From: Flavobacterium lacustre
GTDB taxonomy: Bacteria > Bacteroidota > Bacteroidia > Flavobacteriales > Flavobacteriaceae
DNA length: 64,000 nt
Direction of reading: 5' to 3'
NCBI RefSeq assembly: GCF_027474525.2
Contig: NZ_CP114882.2
Span: forward strand, 1,426,001 to 1,490,000
Under the pieces are notes generated by a model that did not search any database, was not told where the DNA came from, and saw only the letters and a program-made list of their open reading frames with translations. Positions 51,352 through 61,330 of the stretch are shown one piece after another. A program made the translations under genes and the position numbers. The first letter of the stretch is position 1, and each line of letters begins with the position of its first letter.

Positions 51352-53628
51352 ATGAATACTATTATTGACTATATGAAAAGAAATTATAAAATACTTCTGG
51401 CTGTTGTATGCCTCTCGGTAACCTTGTTTGCATTCAAAATGAATTCAGGGAATGAAAACGACGCAGATCCTGATAAAGACAAATTACTTTTGGAGTTATT
51501 GACTTTTGTTTTAGAAAAAGGACATTATAGTCCTGCGGTTATTGATGATGCTTTTTCTAAAGGAGTTTACAAAGATTTTATTCAGGCATTAGATCCTTCA
51601 AAACGATTTTTTCTACAATCGGATATTGATGAATTTGCAAAGTATGAAACCGATTTAGATGATCAATTAATCAATAAAGATTTGACTTTCTTTAATCTTG
51701 CATATGATAGATTGATGCAGAGAATGGAAGAAGGAAAATTGATTTACAAATCAGTTTTGAGCAAACCATTTGATTACACTATTGACGAAAGTTTCAATAC
51801 GGATTATGAAAAAGCGCCTTATGCAAAAACTTCAGCCGAACTAAAAGATAAATGGCGTAAACAGATTAAATTATCTACACTTTCTTCATTGGTAGACCGC
51901 ATGGAAATGCAAGATAATAAGAATAAAACCGGGGTTGACAAATCGGTAAAAGAACCTGTTGTACAAGTAAAAGAAGGGGAACAATTTGACCAGAGTTATT
52001 ATGATAAAACTAAAAATACAGCTGTTGAAACCGGTAAAACTAAAACTTTTGTAGAATTAGAAAAAGAAACCAGAGAAAGTTCTGCTAAATCATTGGATGA
52101 GTATTTTGGTTTTATAAAAGATTTAGATCGAAATGATTGGTTTTCGGTGTATATCAATTCAATTACTGCTCGTTTTGATCCGCATACAAACTATTTAGCT
52201 CCCGAAGAAAAAGAGCGTTTTGATGTGAGTATCAGCGGAAAACTGGAAGGAATCGGGGCGCGTCTTCAAAAGAAAAATGATTATACTGAAATTTCAGAAT
52301 TGATTTCCGGAGGGCCGGCTTGGAGAGGAAAACAATTAGAATCGGGTGATTTGATTATGAAAGTGGCTCAAGGCGACAAAGAACCGGTTGATGTTGTTGG
52401 AATGCGTTTAGACGATGTGGTTAAAAAAATTAAGGGACCAAAAGGTACTGAAGTTCGTCTTACTGTAAAAAAAGTAGACGGAACTATAACGGTGATTTCT
52501 ATTATAAGAGACATCGTTGAAATTGAAGAAACGTATGCAAAATCAAGCATTGTTAATAAAAACGGATTAAAGTACGGCGTGATTTATTTGCCTAAATTTT
52601 ATATCGATTTTGAAAATAAAGATGGAAGAGATGCCGGAAAAGACATTGCTATTGAAGTTGACAGATTGAAAAAAGCAGGTGTGAACGGAATTGTACTTGA
52701 TGTTCGTGATGATGGTGGAGGATCTTTATCGACTGTGGTAGATATTGCCGGTTTATTTATTGAAGACGGACCAATTGTACAAATCAAGTCAGCCGGTAAA
52801 AATAAAGAAGTTTTATATGACAGAGATAAAAAAATCGAATGGGACGGACCGTTAGTGATAATGGTTAATAGTTTTTCTGCTTCGGCTTCAGAGATTTTAG
52901 CGGCAGCGATTCAGGATTACAAAAGAGGAATCATTATCGGAAGTAAACAAACGTATGGTAAAGGAACGGTTCAAAACGTAATTGACTTGAATCAATTTGT
53001 GCGCAGTAGTTCTGTGGGCGATTTAGGTGCTTTAAAAACTACGACTCAAAAATTTTATAGAATAAACGGTGGTTCAACACAATTAGAAGGTGTAAGCAGT
53101 GATATTGTTATGCCGGACCGTTATGCGTATTTGAAAATGGGAGAGCGTGATGTTGAAAATGCAATGCCGTGGGATAAAATTGATCAGGCCGATTATAAGG
53201 TTTGGACTAAGAACTCGAATTTTAATCAAGCGATTACCAATAGCAAAAACAGAATTGCTCAAAATCAACAATTTCAATTGGTTGAAGACAACGCAAAATG
53301 GATTGATAGCCGAAGTGAAGAGAATGTTTATAGTTTGAATATTGACAAATTTAAATTGGCTCAAACTGAAATTGAAGGAAAAGCAAAAAAATATAAACCA
53401 ATATTGGATTATAAAAATGAATTGAAATTCACTTCTTTGCCTTCTGAACAAGAAATAATGGCTAAAGATGCTGCTTTAAAAGAAAAAAGAGAACGTTGGC
53501 ATGAAGCTCTATCAAAAGATATTTATGTGGAAGAAGCACTCAATGTATTGGATGATTTACAAGCGAAAGGGATTGTGAAAAAAGCAATTCCAGTTAAATT
53601 TAAAAAAGATAAATTAGCTAAATCATAA
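51352..53628 (+). CDS. Tail-specific (carboxy-terminal processing) protease
   Basis: 758 residues from the ATG at 51352 (an in-frame TTG lies just before). An N-terminal membrane or signal helix (ILLAVVCLSVTLFAF) leads into a CTP_N-like domain, a PDZ domain (about 275-365, GIGARLQKKNDYTEI) and an S41 catalytic domain. The Ser/Lys dyad region reads NSFSASASEILAAAIQDY and GSKQTYGKGTVQ. A C-terminal DUF3340-like extension follows, as in E. coli Prc. It degrades or trims exported proteins from their C-termini. Confidence 0.92.
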   Translation: MNTIIDYMKRNYKILLAVVCLSVTLFAFKMNSGNENDADPDKDKLLLELLTFVLEKGHYSPAVIDDAFSKGVYKDFIQALDPSKRFFLQSDIDEFAKYETDLDDQLINKDLTFFNLAYDRLMQRMEEGKLIYKSVLSKPFDYTIDESFNTDYEKAPYAKTSAELKDKWRKQIKLSTLSSLVDRMEMQDNKNKTGVDKSVKEPVVQVKEGEQFDQSYYDKTKNTAVETGKTKTFVELEKETRESSAKSLDEYFGFIKDLDRNDWFSVYINSITARFDPHTNYLAPEEKERFDVSISGKLEGIGARLQKKNDYTEISELISGGPAWRGKQLESGDLIMKVAQGDKEPVDVVGMRLDDVVKKIKGPKGTEVRLTVKKVDGTITVISIIRDIVEIEETYAKSSIVNKNGLKYGVIYLPKFYIDFENKDGRDAGKDIAIEVDRLKKAGVNGIVLDVRDDGGGSLSTVVDIAGLFIEDGPIVQIKSAGKNKEVLYDRDKKIEWDGPLVIMVNSFSASASEILAAAIQDYKRGIIIGSKQTYGKGTVQNVIDLNQFVRSSSVGDLGALKTTTQKFYRINGGSTQLEGVSSDIVMPDRYAYLKMGERDVENAMPWDKIDQADYKVWTKNSNFNQAITNSKNRIAQNQQFQLVEDNAKWIDSRSEENVYSLNIDKFKLAQTEIEGKAKKYKPILDYKNELKFTSLPSEQEIMAKDAALKEKRERWHEALSKDIYVEEALNVLDDLQAKGIVKKAIPVKFKKDKLAKS

Positions 53629-53665
53629 TTAGTTTTTCTTTAAAAGAATAGAATAACAACAAGCT

Positions 53666-53708
53666 AAACGCTCCATAAATTCAAATCGAATTTATGGAGC
53701 GTTTTTAT
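53666..53708 (+). terminator. Terminator of the protease gene
   Basis: A perfect long stem (AAACGCTCCATAAATTC with its complement, loop AAATC) ends in a T run, 38 bp after the protease stop. Confidence 0.8.
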
Positions 53709-53783
53709 TTAGAACACATTAATTTGTCTAAAATAAAGTGATTTAGGAAATTAAAAAGGCAATGGTAAAGGTGGATTGATGTG

Positions 53784-53926
53784 TAGCCCTGATAGCAATG
53801 GAAAGCATTTGAAGGCTCGTTTATTAGTTTTTATGTTTTTTCAAAGCGACCAAAGGAAGCTCTTGAGAAAATAATAAAAACTTTAACGAGTCAAAAAACT
53901 TGAAATGAATAGCAGGATTTAGCTCT
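53784..53926 (+). repeat. Dispersed repeat with variable hairpin, copy 2
   Basis: The ends TAGCCCTGATAGCAATGG and AGCAGGATTTAGCTC match copy 1 at 39215-39290, but the centre is a different and longer imperfect hairpin (arms starting CTCGTTTATTAGTTTTTAT and ending AATAAAAACTTTAACGAG). Together with the protease terminator it fills the 320 bp gap before rodA. No gene is seen there. Confidence 0.65.
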
Positions 53927-53949
53927 AAAGAAAGGAAGTTAGATAGATT

Positions 53950-55185
53950 CTACCATTCATTTACTTTATTTGCATCCATTTTTAGGAATATAAAAAGGAG
54001 TATTGTAAAACCCCAAAGTCCGGAACCTCCATACGAAAAGAAGGGTAGTGGTACTCCAATCGTTGGAAAAATCCCCACTACCATGGCAATGTTTACAAAG
54101 AAATGAATAAATAAAATTCCTGCAACACAATAGCCATATACGCGGCTGAATTTTGTTTTTTGCCTTTCGGCCAAATAGATAACACGAAGAAATAAGCCCA
54201 CAAATAGCGCAATAACGATTAAAGAGCCGATAAATCCCCATTCTTCGCCAACGGTCGTGAAGATATAATCGGTGTGTTGTTCGGGCACGAAACCGCCTTT
54301 GGTTTGTGTTCCTTCCAAAAAGCCTTTTCCAATCCAACCACCGGATCCGATGGCTATTTCAGATTGATTGGTATTGTATCCAATCCCTTTCATGTCTACC
54401 GTTTTTCCTAATAAAATATTGAAACGGTCTCTGTGATGTTGTTTGAAAACATTTTCAAATACATAATTTACCGATAAAACAAAGCTGGAAATTAAGACGA
54501 AAATGATTCCGCTCAAAACAATATTTCGATCTCCTAATCTGGATTTGAAATGAATGATAACCAATGCTAATAAAGCAATTAGAATCACATACTGAGGTTC
54601 TAATAATAGCGTCATGACAAATAAAAGAATCGTAATAAAACCCGTCCATACATACCAAGCAGGAAGACCTTCGCGGTATAAAACAATAATGAAAACACTA
54701 TAAATCAATGCGCTTCCCGGATCGGGTTGAGGTAATATGAGTAATACGGGCAAAAATACAATAGCCAAAGCTTGAATTTGTCTGTTGACGTCTTTAAGAT
54801 TGATTTGTGTATCACTTAAGTATTTTGCTAAAGCCAATGCGGTTGCTGCTTTTGCAAATTCTGAAGGTTGTAATGTGAAACTTCCAAAACCATACCAACA
54901 ACGTTGTCCCGCAATAGTCTTTCCGAACACAAAAAGGCCGGCCAAAGATAATAATGATATTCCAAATATGATGGAGGCATATTTTTCATAGAATTTACCA
55001 TCGACATAAAGTACGATCAAAATTAACGGAATAGTTAATATGATAAATATAAGCTGCTTGTCCGAAGTTCCTTCCATAGAAGAAAGTGAAGAAGAGTAAA
55101 TGTTTAACCATCCTAATAGTACCAATACACTATAGATAATGACACATGTCCAGTCAAGATTATTCGTTATGCTTTGGTTTTTCAT
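53950..55185 (-). CDS. rodA: Rod-shape peptidoglycan polymerase RodA
   Basis: SEDS-family glycosyltransferase of 411 residues with about 10 helices that polymerises lipid II during cell elongation. Family motifs include GFGSFTLQPSEFAKAA, LPQPDPGSALIY, FVPEQHTDYIFTTVGEEWGF and PLPFFSYGGSG. It is the last gene of the mre operon, 13 bp after the PBP2 gene, and works with that transpeptidase. Confidence 0.95.
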   Translation of the reverse strand: MKNQSITNNLDWTCVIIYSVLVLLGWLNIYSSSLSSMEGTSDKQLIFIILTIPLILIVLYVDGKFYEKYASIIFGISLLSLAGLFVFGKTIAGQRCWYGFGSFTLQPSEFAKAATALALAKYLSDTQINLKDVNRQIQALAIVFLPVLLILPQPDPGSALIYSVFIIVLYREGLPAWYVWTGFITILLFVMTLLLEPQYVILIALLALVIIHFKSRLGDRNIVLSGIIFVLISSFVLSVNYVFENVFKQHHRDRFNILLGKTVDMKGIGYNTNQSEIAIGSGGWIGKGFLEGTQTKGGFVPEQHTDYIFTTVGEEWGFIGSLIVIALFVGLFLRVIYLAERQKTKFSRVYGYCVAGILFIHFFVNIAMVVGIFPTIGVPLPFFSYGGSGLWGFTILLFIFLKMDANKVNEW

Positions 55186-55198
55186 TTGAAAGAATAGC

Positions 55199-57136
55199 TT
55201 ATTGTTGTTTTTGTTTTGTTGTGTCTATTTTTACTTTTCGAATAACAGTTTTGCTTTTCAAAATAGAATCTTGTTTTCTCATTTGTGTTTTTACAGTTTC
55301 AGAGAGACCACCGAGTTTAGCATACTCGCCTTGTAAACTTTTATTTAAGATTCTGGTTTCTAAATCGGTTCTGGTGATTTTATGTCTTAAGTATTTTTCA
55401 ATCATTAAACTCGCAATCGGACCTGCAATTGTAGCTCCAAATCCACCATTTTCTACCATGATAGCGATTGCAATCTTGGGATTATCTTTTGGTGCAAAAG
55501 CTACAAATATAGAGTGGTCTTCTAGTTGTGTTCTTTTTCCATCAATTTTAGCGAAATTTTCAGCAGTTCCTGTTTTTCCACAAATATCAATTCCTTCGAC
55601 TTTCAAATAATAAGCAGTTCCTAGATTATAAACATCAAATAGACCACTAATCATGGGTTTGAAATATTTTTTATCAATGGTAGTGACATGCTTTGTTGTG
55701 AACTTCTTGTCAATTTTTTCTCCCTCTATTTTTTTTATGATGTGAGGCGTATAATAATATCCTTCATTAGCAACTGTTGCCATCATATTGGCGAGTTGAA
55801 TAGGTGTCATTAACACTTCTCCTTGCCCAATAGCATTAGATACAATTGTTGTGCTTCTCCAACCACCATTAGGATAAATACGTTTGTATGTTTTTGAATC
55901 TGGAACTTTTCCTTTTTTACCTGTTGGTAAGTCATAGCCCATAAATTGGCCCAGACCAAAACTTTTAACGTGATTACTCCAAACATCTACCGCATAAGCA
56001 GGTTTGGCGTATTTATTTATGGTTAACATGTATGCGCTTGCAAAATAAGTATTACAGGAATTATAAATTCCATTATGTAATTGATGTGGTCCAAAGCCGT
56101 GACATCCCATAAAACGTCCTCTGGCATAGCTAAATCCGTGATGACACATGAAAGTTGTTTGCTCGTTGACAACTCCTTCTTGTAAAGCAACCAGACCTGT
56201 TAATATTTTAAAAGGGGAACCAGGAGGATATTCGGCTAACAATCCACGATCATAAAGCGGTTTAGCAATAGAATCGCGATACAATTCAGTATAATTTTTT
56301 GATCTTTTTCGTCCTACTAATATCGAAGGGTCGTAAGAAGGAGCGGTAACAAGTGCTAATATTTCACCTGTTTTAGGTTCAATAGCAACTATTCCACCTC
56401 TTTTATTAATCATTAATTCCTCACCATATTTTTGAAGTTCGGCATCAATAGTCAGGTTTATATCTTCTCCTTGTACAGCAATTGTATCGTATTTCCCTTC
56501 CTTGAAAGAGCCGATTTCTCGGTTGTATTTGTCTTTTTGAATGTATTTAACGCCTTTTATTCCTCGCAAAATTTCTTCGTAGCTTTCTTCAACCCCTTGT
56601 TTTCCTATCAAATCACCACTGTTGTAGTATGGATTTTTTGCCACGAGTTTTTCATTAACTTGAGTGATGAAACCAAAAATGTTGGCGCCAAAATCTACTT
56701 CATAATCACGAAGCGAACGCTTTTGAAAATAGAAGCCTTCAAATTTTCTGATTTTTTCCTGAAAAGCGGCAAATTCACTTTTATTTAATTGTGGTAAAAA
56801 AACAGAAGGCAATCTTGGGCTGTAGATTTTTGCTTTTTCTATTTTTTTAATAAAATCTTCTTTAGTGATGTTTAATAATTGACAAAATTCTAAAGTATCG
56901 GTATTCTTTACTTCACGGGGAATTACCATGATGTCATAAGAAGCCTGATTCGCGACTAATAATTTTCCGTTACGATCATATATATATCCTCTTTCTGGAT
57001 AATCATATTTTATTTTAATGGCATTATTGTCTGATTTTAATTTGAAGGAATCATTAATAACTTGCAAATAAAATATCCGTATCACGAGCAATGATGCTGC
57101 GATGATAATTAAGGAAGGCAGCAAGACTTTTCTCAT
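55199..57136 (-). CDS. mrdA: Penicillin-binding protein 2 (elongation transpeptidase)
   Basis: 645 residues. An N-terminal membrane helix (about 5-25) precedes the PBP dimerisation domain (about 45-230) and the transpeptidase domain. The active-site motifs are SPFK with Ser307/Lys310, SCN at 360-362 and KTGT at about 525. The CHHGFSYARGRFMGCH segment (Cys331-His346) resembles the metal-binding loop of Gram-negative PBP2. It overlaps mreD by 4 bp and is followed by rodA. Confidence 0.95.
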   Translation of the reverse strand: MRKVLLPSLIIIAASLLVIRIFYLQVINDSFKLKSDNNAIKIKYDYPERGYIYDRNGKLLVANQASYDIMVIPREVKNTDTLEFCQLLNITKEDFIKKIEKAKIYSPRLPSVFLPQLNKSEFAAFQEKIRKFEGFYFQKRSLRDYEVDFGANIFGFITQVNEKLVAKNPYYNSGDLIGKQGVEESYEEILRGIKGVKYIQKDKYNREIGSFKEGKYDTIAVQGEDINLTIDAELQKYGEELMINKRGGIVAIEPKTGEILALVTAPSYDPSILVGRKRSKNYTELYRDSIAKPLYDRGLLAEYPPGSPFKILTGLVALQEGVVNEQTTFMCHHGFSYARGRFMGCHGFGPHQLHNGIYNSCNTYFASAYMLTINKYAKPAYAVDVWSNHVKSFGLGQFMGYDLPTGKKGKVPDSKTYKRIYPNGGWRSTTIVSNAIGQGEVLMTPIQLANMMATVANEGYYYTPHIIKKIEGEKIDKKFTTKHVTTIDKKYFKPMISGLFDVYNLGTAYYLKVEGIDICGKTGTAENFAKIDGKRTQLEDHSIFVAFAPKDNPKIAIAIMVENGGFGATIAGPIASLMIEKYLRHKITRTDLETRILNKSLQGEYAKLGGLSETVKTQMRKQDSILKSKTVIRKVKIDTTKQKQQ

Positions 57137-57639
57137 CTTTTGTTTGGCTTAATAAGATATATTATAATGATACAAATAATAATTGTGAAAACTGTACTCA
57201 GTACCGTTCTTAGTAAAATGTCCCAGAAAAAGCTAAATTGAAAAGCTTCTAATATGAACAAAACAAGGTGATGTATGACAACGGATAGTAAAATAAACGA
57301 AAATCGCTCCGGAGTTAAAACATCGTTTAATTTTACAGTTTGGTACTCATAACTTAGACCGAAGGAGAATTTAAATAAAAAAGGTCTGAAATAAGCTAAA
57401 GCTAAACAAGCTGTAGCATGAATTCCTCCTGAATTACTAAACATATCCATGATAAGACCTAACAAAAAACTTGCCAAAAGAAGTCCTGATTTGTTTCCGT
57501 TTACAGGATATAAAATGATAAATAACACGTAAGGAAACGGACTTATGAATCCAAAAAAATTCATGTTGTTGAAAACAATAATTTGAGTTGCCAAAAGCAA
57601 AACAAACCGAAAAATATTGACTAACAATGCGCTATTCAT
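57133..57639 (-). CDS. mreD: Rod-shape determining protein MreD
   Basis: 168 residues, five or six membrane helices, with the short motif FGFISPFPYVLFIILYP near the N-terminus. It connects MreC to the elongasome in the inner membrane. Sequence is poorly conserved in this family, but its place between mreC (8 bp overlap) and the PBP2 gene (4 bp overlap) makes the call firm. Confidence 0.9.
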   Translation of the reverse strand: MNSALLVNIFRFVLLLATQIIVFNNMNFFGFISPFPYVLFIILYPVNGNKSGLLLASFLLGLIMDMFSNSGGIHATACLALAYFRPFLFKFSFGLSYEYQTVKLNDVLTPERFSFILLSVVIHHLVLFILEAFQFSFFWDILLRTVLSTVFTIIICIIIIYLIKPNKR

Positions 57640-58456
57640 CTTTTTCTCTCTTTTCTAAATTAATAAGTTCTTCACGATTCTTGCTCTTGATGATATATAC
57701 ATGACCCAGATTAGTCATGTCATTAAATAATTTAACCTCTATTTTATAATAATGAGTTTCTTCGTCTGTATAAATTCTTTCAATAGTTCCAATATTAATA
57801 TTTTCAGGAAAGATAACAGATTGACCTCCAGTTACAATAGTGTCTCCTTTTCGGATGGTGGCTAATCTAGGAACATCGATTAGTTGTACATAACCGGTAC
57901 TTTTTCCGTCCCAAGTTAAAGAACCAAAATGGTCTGATTTCTTAATCTTAGCGTTAATAAGGGATTTTTTATTTAAAATACTGATAACAGTAGCATAATG
58001 AGCCGAAGTATTGTCAACAATCCCTACAATTCCTAAACTATTAATCACTCCCATGTCAGGTTTTACGCCTTGTAGTTCTCCCGAATTTAAGGTTAAATAA
58101 TTTTCATAAACATTATAAGAATTGTGTATCACTTTTGAAACAATAATGTCTGAAGGTTTTACTCCTTTTAAACTGTCTAATTTTTTTATTTGAGTAGTAT
58201 CTTTTTTATTAAACAGAAGGCTTTTTAAATTTGCATTTTCTAAAGCAAGCGCATCATTTTGTGTTCTTAAATTTAAATATTCATTGATGTTATTTGCTTT
58301 TTCATAAACACCACCGCTCAAAAAATTAGCAGAACTAATTATTTTACTTCTGTGAAAAGAGTGGGATTGAATAGTAAGGGCTAACGAAATGCCTAAAAGC
58401 AGCAAAAACAGTAAACGATTACTGTTTTTAAAAATAAAATTAAATATTTGCTGCAT
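57632..58456 (-). CDS. mreC: Rod-shape determining protein MreC
   Basis: 274 residues. One N-terminal membrane helix (about 13-29) leads to a coiled coil (about 62-90) and a periplasmic double beta-barrel with VIHNSYNVYENYLTLNSGE, GVINSLGIVGIVDN and GDTIVTGGQSVIFPENI. It scaffolds PBP2/RodA outside the inner membrane. It overlaps mreD by 8 bp and is 98 bp after mreB. Confidence 0.93.
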   Translation of the reverse strand: MQQIFNFIFKNSNRLLFLLLLGISLALTIQSHSFHRSKIISSANFLSGGVYEKANNINEYLNLRTQNDALALENANLKSLLFNKKDTTQIKKLDSLKGVKPSDIIVSKVIHNSYNVYENYLTLNSGELQGVKPDMGVINSLGIVGIVDNTSAHYATVISILNKKSLINAKIKKSDHFGSLTWDGKSTGYVQLIDVPRLATIRKGDTIVTGGQSVIFPENINIGTIERIYTDEETHYYKIEVKLFNDMTNLGHVYIIKSKNREELINLEKREKDE

Positions 58457-58554
58457 TTCTTAAATGTATAATGTAAATGATTGTTGTTTTTATTTAGAAT
58501 CTAATTGTTGTATTGGGCCTTAAATCTAATGCCAAACGAACTTAGAAAAACGCA

Positions 58555-59583
58555 TTACTTAATCAAAATACTTTTAAATTTCACAATGTTTTTAAGTGCC
58601 ATTCCGGTTCCTCTAACTACTGCTCTTAATGGATCTTCGGCAATGTAAACAGGTAAATCTGTTTTTTGTGAAATTCTTTTATCAAGTCCTCTTAACATTG
58701 ATCCTCCACCTGCAAGATAAATTCCTGTATTGTAGATATCCGCTGCTAACTCCGGAGGTGTTTGAGATAAAGTTTCCATTACAGCATCTTCAATTCTTTG
58801 AATAGATTTGTCTAATGCTTTTGCAATTTCTCTGTATGAAACTTCAACTTGTTTTGGTTTTCCTGTCAATAAATCTCTACCTTGGACTGACATGTCTTCT
58901 GGAGGGGTTTCTAAATCTTCGATAGCAGCTCCAATTTGTATTTTTATTTTCTCAGCAGTACTTTCTCCAACAAAAAGGTTGTGTTGGGTACGCATGTAAT
59001 ATACAATGTCATTTGTAAATACGTCACCGGCAATTTTTACCGATTTGTCACATACAATTCCGCCTAATGCAATTACAGCAATTTCAGTTGTTCCACCACC
59101 AATATCTACAATCATGTTTCCTTTAGGTTGCATGATGTCAATACCAATACCAATAGCCGCAGCCATAGGTTCGTGTATCAAATAAACTTCTTTACCGTTT
59201 ACTCTTTCACAAGACTCTTTTACAGCTCTCATTTCCACTTCGGTAATACCGGAAGGGATACAAACAACCATTCGTAATGCGGGAGTAAACATTCTTTTTT
59301 TCAATGCAGGTATGCTTTTTATAAACATACTTATCATTTTTTCGGAAGCATCAAAATCTGCAATTACACCATCTTTCAAAGGTCTTATCGTCTTAATGTT
59401 TTCATGTGTTTTACCCTGCATCATGTTGGCTTCTTTACCAACAGCAATGATTTTTCCCGAAACTCTGTCTCGGGCAACTATAGATGGGCTGTCAATTACA
59501 ACTTTATCATTATGAATGATTAAAGTGTTAGCGGTACCAAGGTCTATCGCAATATCCTCGGTCATGAAATCAAAAAATCCCAT
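58555..59583 (-). CDS. mreB: Rod-shape actin homologue MreB
   Basis: 342 residues, an actin-fold ATPase that forms membrane-bound filaments guiding wall synthesis. Nucleotide-site motifs are AIDLGTANTLI at the N-terminus, MIVDIGGGTTEIAVIALGG in the middle and LAGGGSMLRGLD near the C-terminus. It opens the five-gene mreB-mreC-mreD-mrdA-rodA run. A perfect -7 box lies upstream. Confidence 0.96.
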   Translation of the reverse strand: MGFFDFMTEDIAIDLGTANTLIIHNDKVVIDSPSIVARDRVSGKIIAVGKEANMMQGKTHENIKTIRPLKDGVIADFDASEKMISMFIKSIPALKKRMFTPALRMVVCIPSGITEVEMRAVKESCERVNGKEVYLIHEPMAAAIGIGIDIMQPKGNMIVDIGGGTTEIAVIALGGIVCDKSVKIAGDVFTNDIVYYMRTQHNLFVGESTAEKIKIQIGAAIEDLETPPEDMSVQGRDLLTGKPKQVEVSYREIAKALDKSIQRIEDAVMETLSQTPPELAADIYNTGIYLAGGGSMLRGLDKRISQKTDLPVYIAEDPLRAVVRGTGMALKNIVKFKSILIK

Positions 59584-59624
59584 AAGTCTTTTAAGGGTTT
59601 AAAAAGTTATAAATAAGTAAAGCA

Positions 59625-59632
59625 CAAAGTTA
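59625..59632 (-). promoter_or_regulatory. Candidate -7 box of mreB
   Basis: On the minus strand TAACTTTG fits TAnnTTTG exactly, about 40 bp before the mreB start, in the gap after purH. No clear -33 match at normal spacing. Confidence 0.5.
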
Positions 59633-59638
59633 AACAAA

Positions 59639-61165
59639 TTAATGTTTAAAATGACGCGTTCCAGTAAATACCATTGCAAGTTTATTTTCGTTACAATAAT
59701 CAATGCTTAATTGGTCTTTAATAGAACCTCCAGGCTGAATTACAGCTGTTATTCCTGCATTTTTTGCAATCTCAACACAGTCAGGGAAAGGGAAGAAGGC
59801 ATCACTTGCCATTGAAGCACCATGTAAGTCAAAACCAAAAGTTTTTGCTTTTTCAATCGCTTGCAACAGAGCATCAACACGAGAAGTTTGTCCTGTTCCA
59901 GATGAAATTAAGGTTCCGTTTTTTGCAAAAACAATCGTATTCGATTTGGTGTTTTTACAAACTTTCGAAGCAAAAATCAAATCTTCAATTTCTTGTTCAG
60001 TAGGAGCTGTTATAGTAACGGTCTTTAAGTCTGCTTTATTGTCGGTGATATTGTTTCTTTCCTGAACTAAAATTCCGTTTAGGCAGGTACGAACTTGTTT
60101 TTGTGGTAAGGCTACTTCATTTTGAATTAAAATAATTCTGTTTTTCTTTTCTTCCAAAATGGCAATAGCTTCAGCATCATAAGATGGCGCGATAACTACT
60201 TCGCAGAATAATTTATTTATTTCGGTTGCTGTTGCAACATCAATTTTTGTATTTGCAATCAAAACACCACCAAAAGCTGAAGTTGGGTCACAAGCCAAAG
60301 CAGCTAAATAGGCTTCGCTAATCGTATTTCTGCTGGCTAATCCACAAGCATTGTTGTGTTTCAAAATAGCGAAAGTTGGACCGTCGTTTTTGAATTCATT
60401 AATTAAATTCACGGCAGCATCTACATCAAGTAAGTTGTTATATGATAATTCTTTTCCGTGTACTTTATTAAACATAGCTTCAAAGTCACCAAAGAAAAAT
60501 CCTTTTTGATGCGGGTTTTCTCCATATCGTAAGATTTGACCATTAGCAATACTTTGTTTATAAATAGTTTCGTCTGTGTTGAAATAATTAAAGATAGCGC
60601 TGTCGTAATGAGAAGAAACATGAAAAGCTTTTGTAGCTAATAATTTTCTGTCTGCAAGAGTTGTCGCTCCGTTTTGATTGGTAATTAAGTCCAAAAGTAA
60701 ACTGTATTCATCAACTGAGGCTACAATTACGGTGTCTTTAAAGTTTTTTGCGGCAGCACGAATTAAGGAAATACCACCAATATCTATTTTTTCAATAATA
60801 GCTGACTCACTTGCTCCTGAAGCAACTGTTTTTTCGAATGGGTATAAATCAACAATTACTAAATCAATCTGTGGAATGTTGTATTCCTGCATTTGTTGCA
60901 CATCACTTTCGTTGTCTTGACGGTTTAATATTCCTCCAAAAACTTTTGGGTGTAATGTTTTTACTCTACCCCCAAGAATAGATGGGTAAGAAGTAACGTC
61001 TTCAACTGGGATTACAGGAATTCCTAAGTTTTTTATGAAATCTTCGGTTCCGCCAGTAGAATATAAAGTAACGTTTTGTGAATGTAGTTTTTGTACTATT
61101 GGCTCAAGACCTTCTTTTGAAAATACTGAAATTAATGCGGATTGAATTGTTTTAGTTGTACTCAT
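59639..61165 (-). CDS. purH: Bifunctional AICAR transformylase/IMP cyclohydrolase
   Basis: 508 residues from the ATG at 61165 (MSTTKTIQSALISVFSK). The longer frame to 61237 is rejected because a -7 box (61190-61197) lies within it. It carries out the last two steps of IMP synthesis. The N-terminal MGS-like cyclohydrolase domain (about 10-150) contains LYSTGGTEDFIKNLG and ILGGRVKTLHPKVFGGIL; the C-terminal transformylase domain has LRYGENPHQKG and the KHNNACG catalytic Lys-His motif. It precedes mreB. Confidence 0.95.
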   Translation of the reverse strand: MSTTKTIQSALISVFSKEGLEPIVQKLHSQNVTLYSTGGTEDFIKNLGIPVIPVEDVTSYPSILGGRVKTLHPKVFGGILNRQDNESDVQQMQEYNIPQIDLVIVDLYPFEKTVASGASESAIIEKIDIGGISLIRAAAKNFKDTVIVASVDEYSLLLDLITNQNGATTLADRKLLATKAFHVSSHYDSAIFNYFNTDETIYKQSIANGQILRYGENPHQKGFFFGDFEAMFNKVHGKELSYNNLLDVDAAVNLINEFKNDGPTFAILKHNNACGLASRNTISEAYLAALACDPTSAFGGVLIANTKIDVATATEINKLFCEVVIAPSYDAEAIAILEEKKNRIILIQNEVALPQKQVRTCLNGILVQERNNITDNKADLKTVTITAPTEQEIEDLIFASKVCKNTKSNTIVFAKNGTLISSGTGQTSRVDALLQAIEKAKTFGFDLHGASMASDAFFPFPDCVEIAKNAGITAVIQPGGSIKDQLSIDYCNENKLAMVFTGTRHFKH

Positions 61166-61189
61166 CGTGTAGTTAAAATTATAAAGTGC

Positions 61190-61197
61190 AAAAATAG
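61190..61197 (-). promoter_or_regulatory. Candidate -7 box of purH
   Basis: On the minus strand TATTTTTG fits TAnnTTTG exactly, 25 bp before the chosen purH start. It supports the short form of the protein. Confidence 0.55.
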
Positions 61198-61330
61198 TTT
61201 TTTTTTGATTATAAAATTCAATCAATTTGTGTAACATTATTTTAAAAAATCACACCAATGTGTATGTGGATTTTTATTAGGTTTTTGAATAAAATTTATA
61301 GAAATTTACCTTAACACAAATTTAAAGTAT

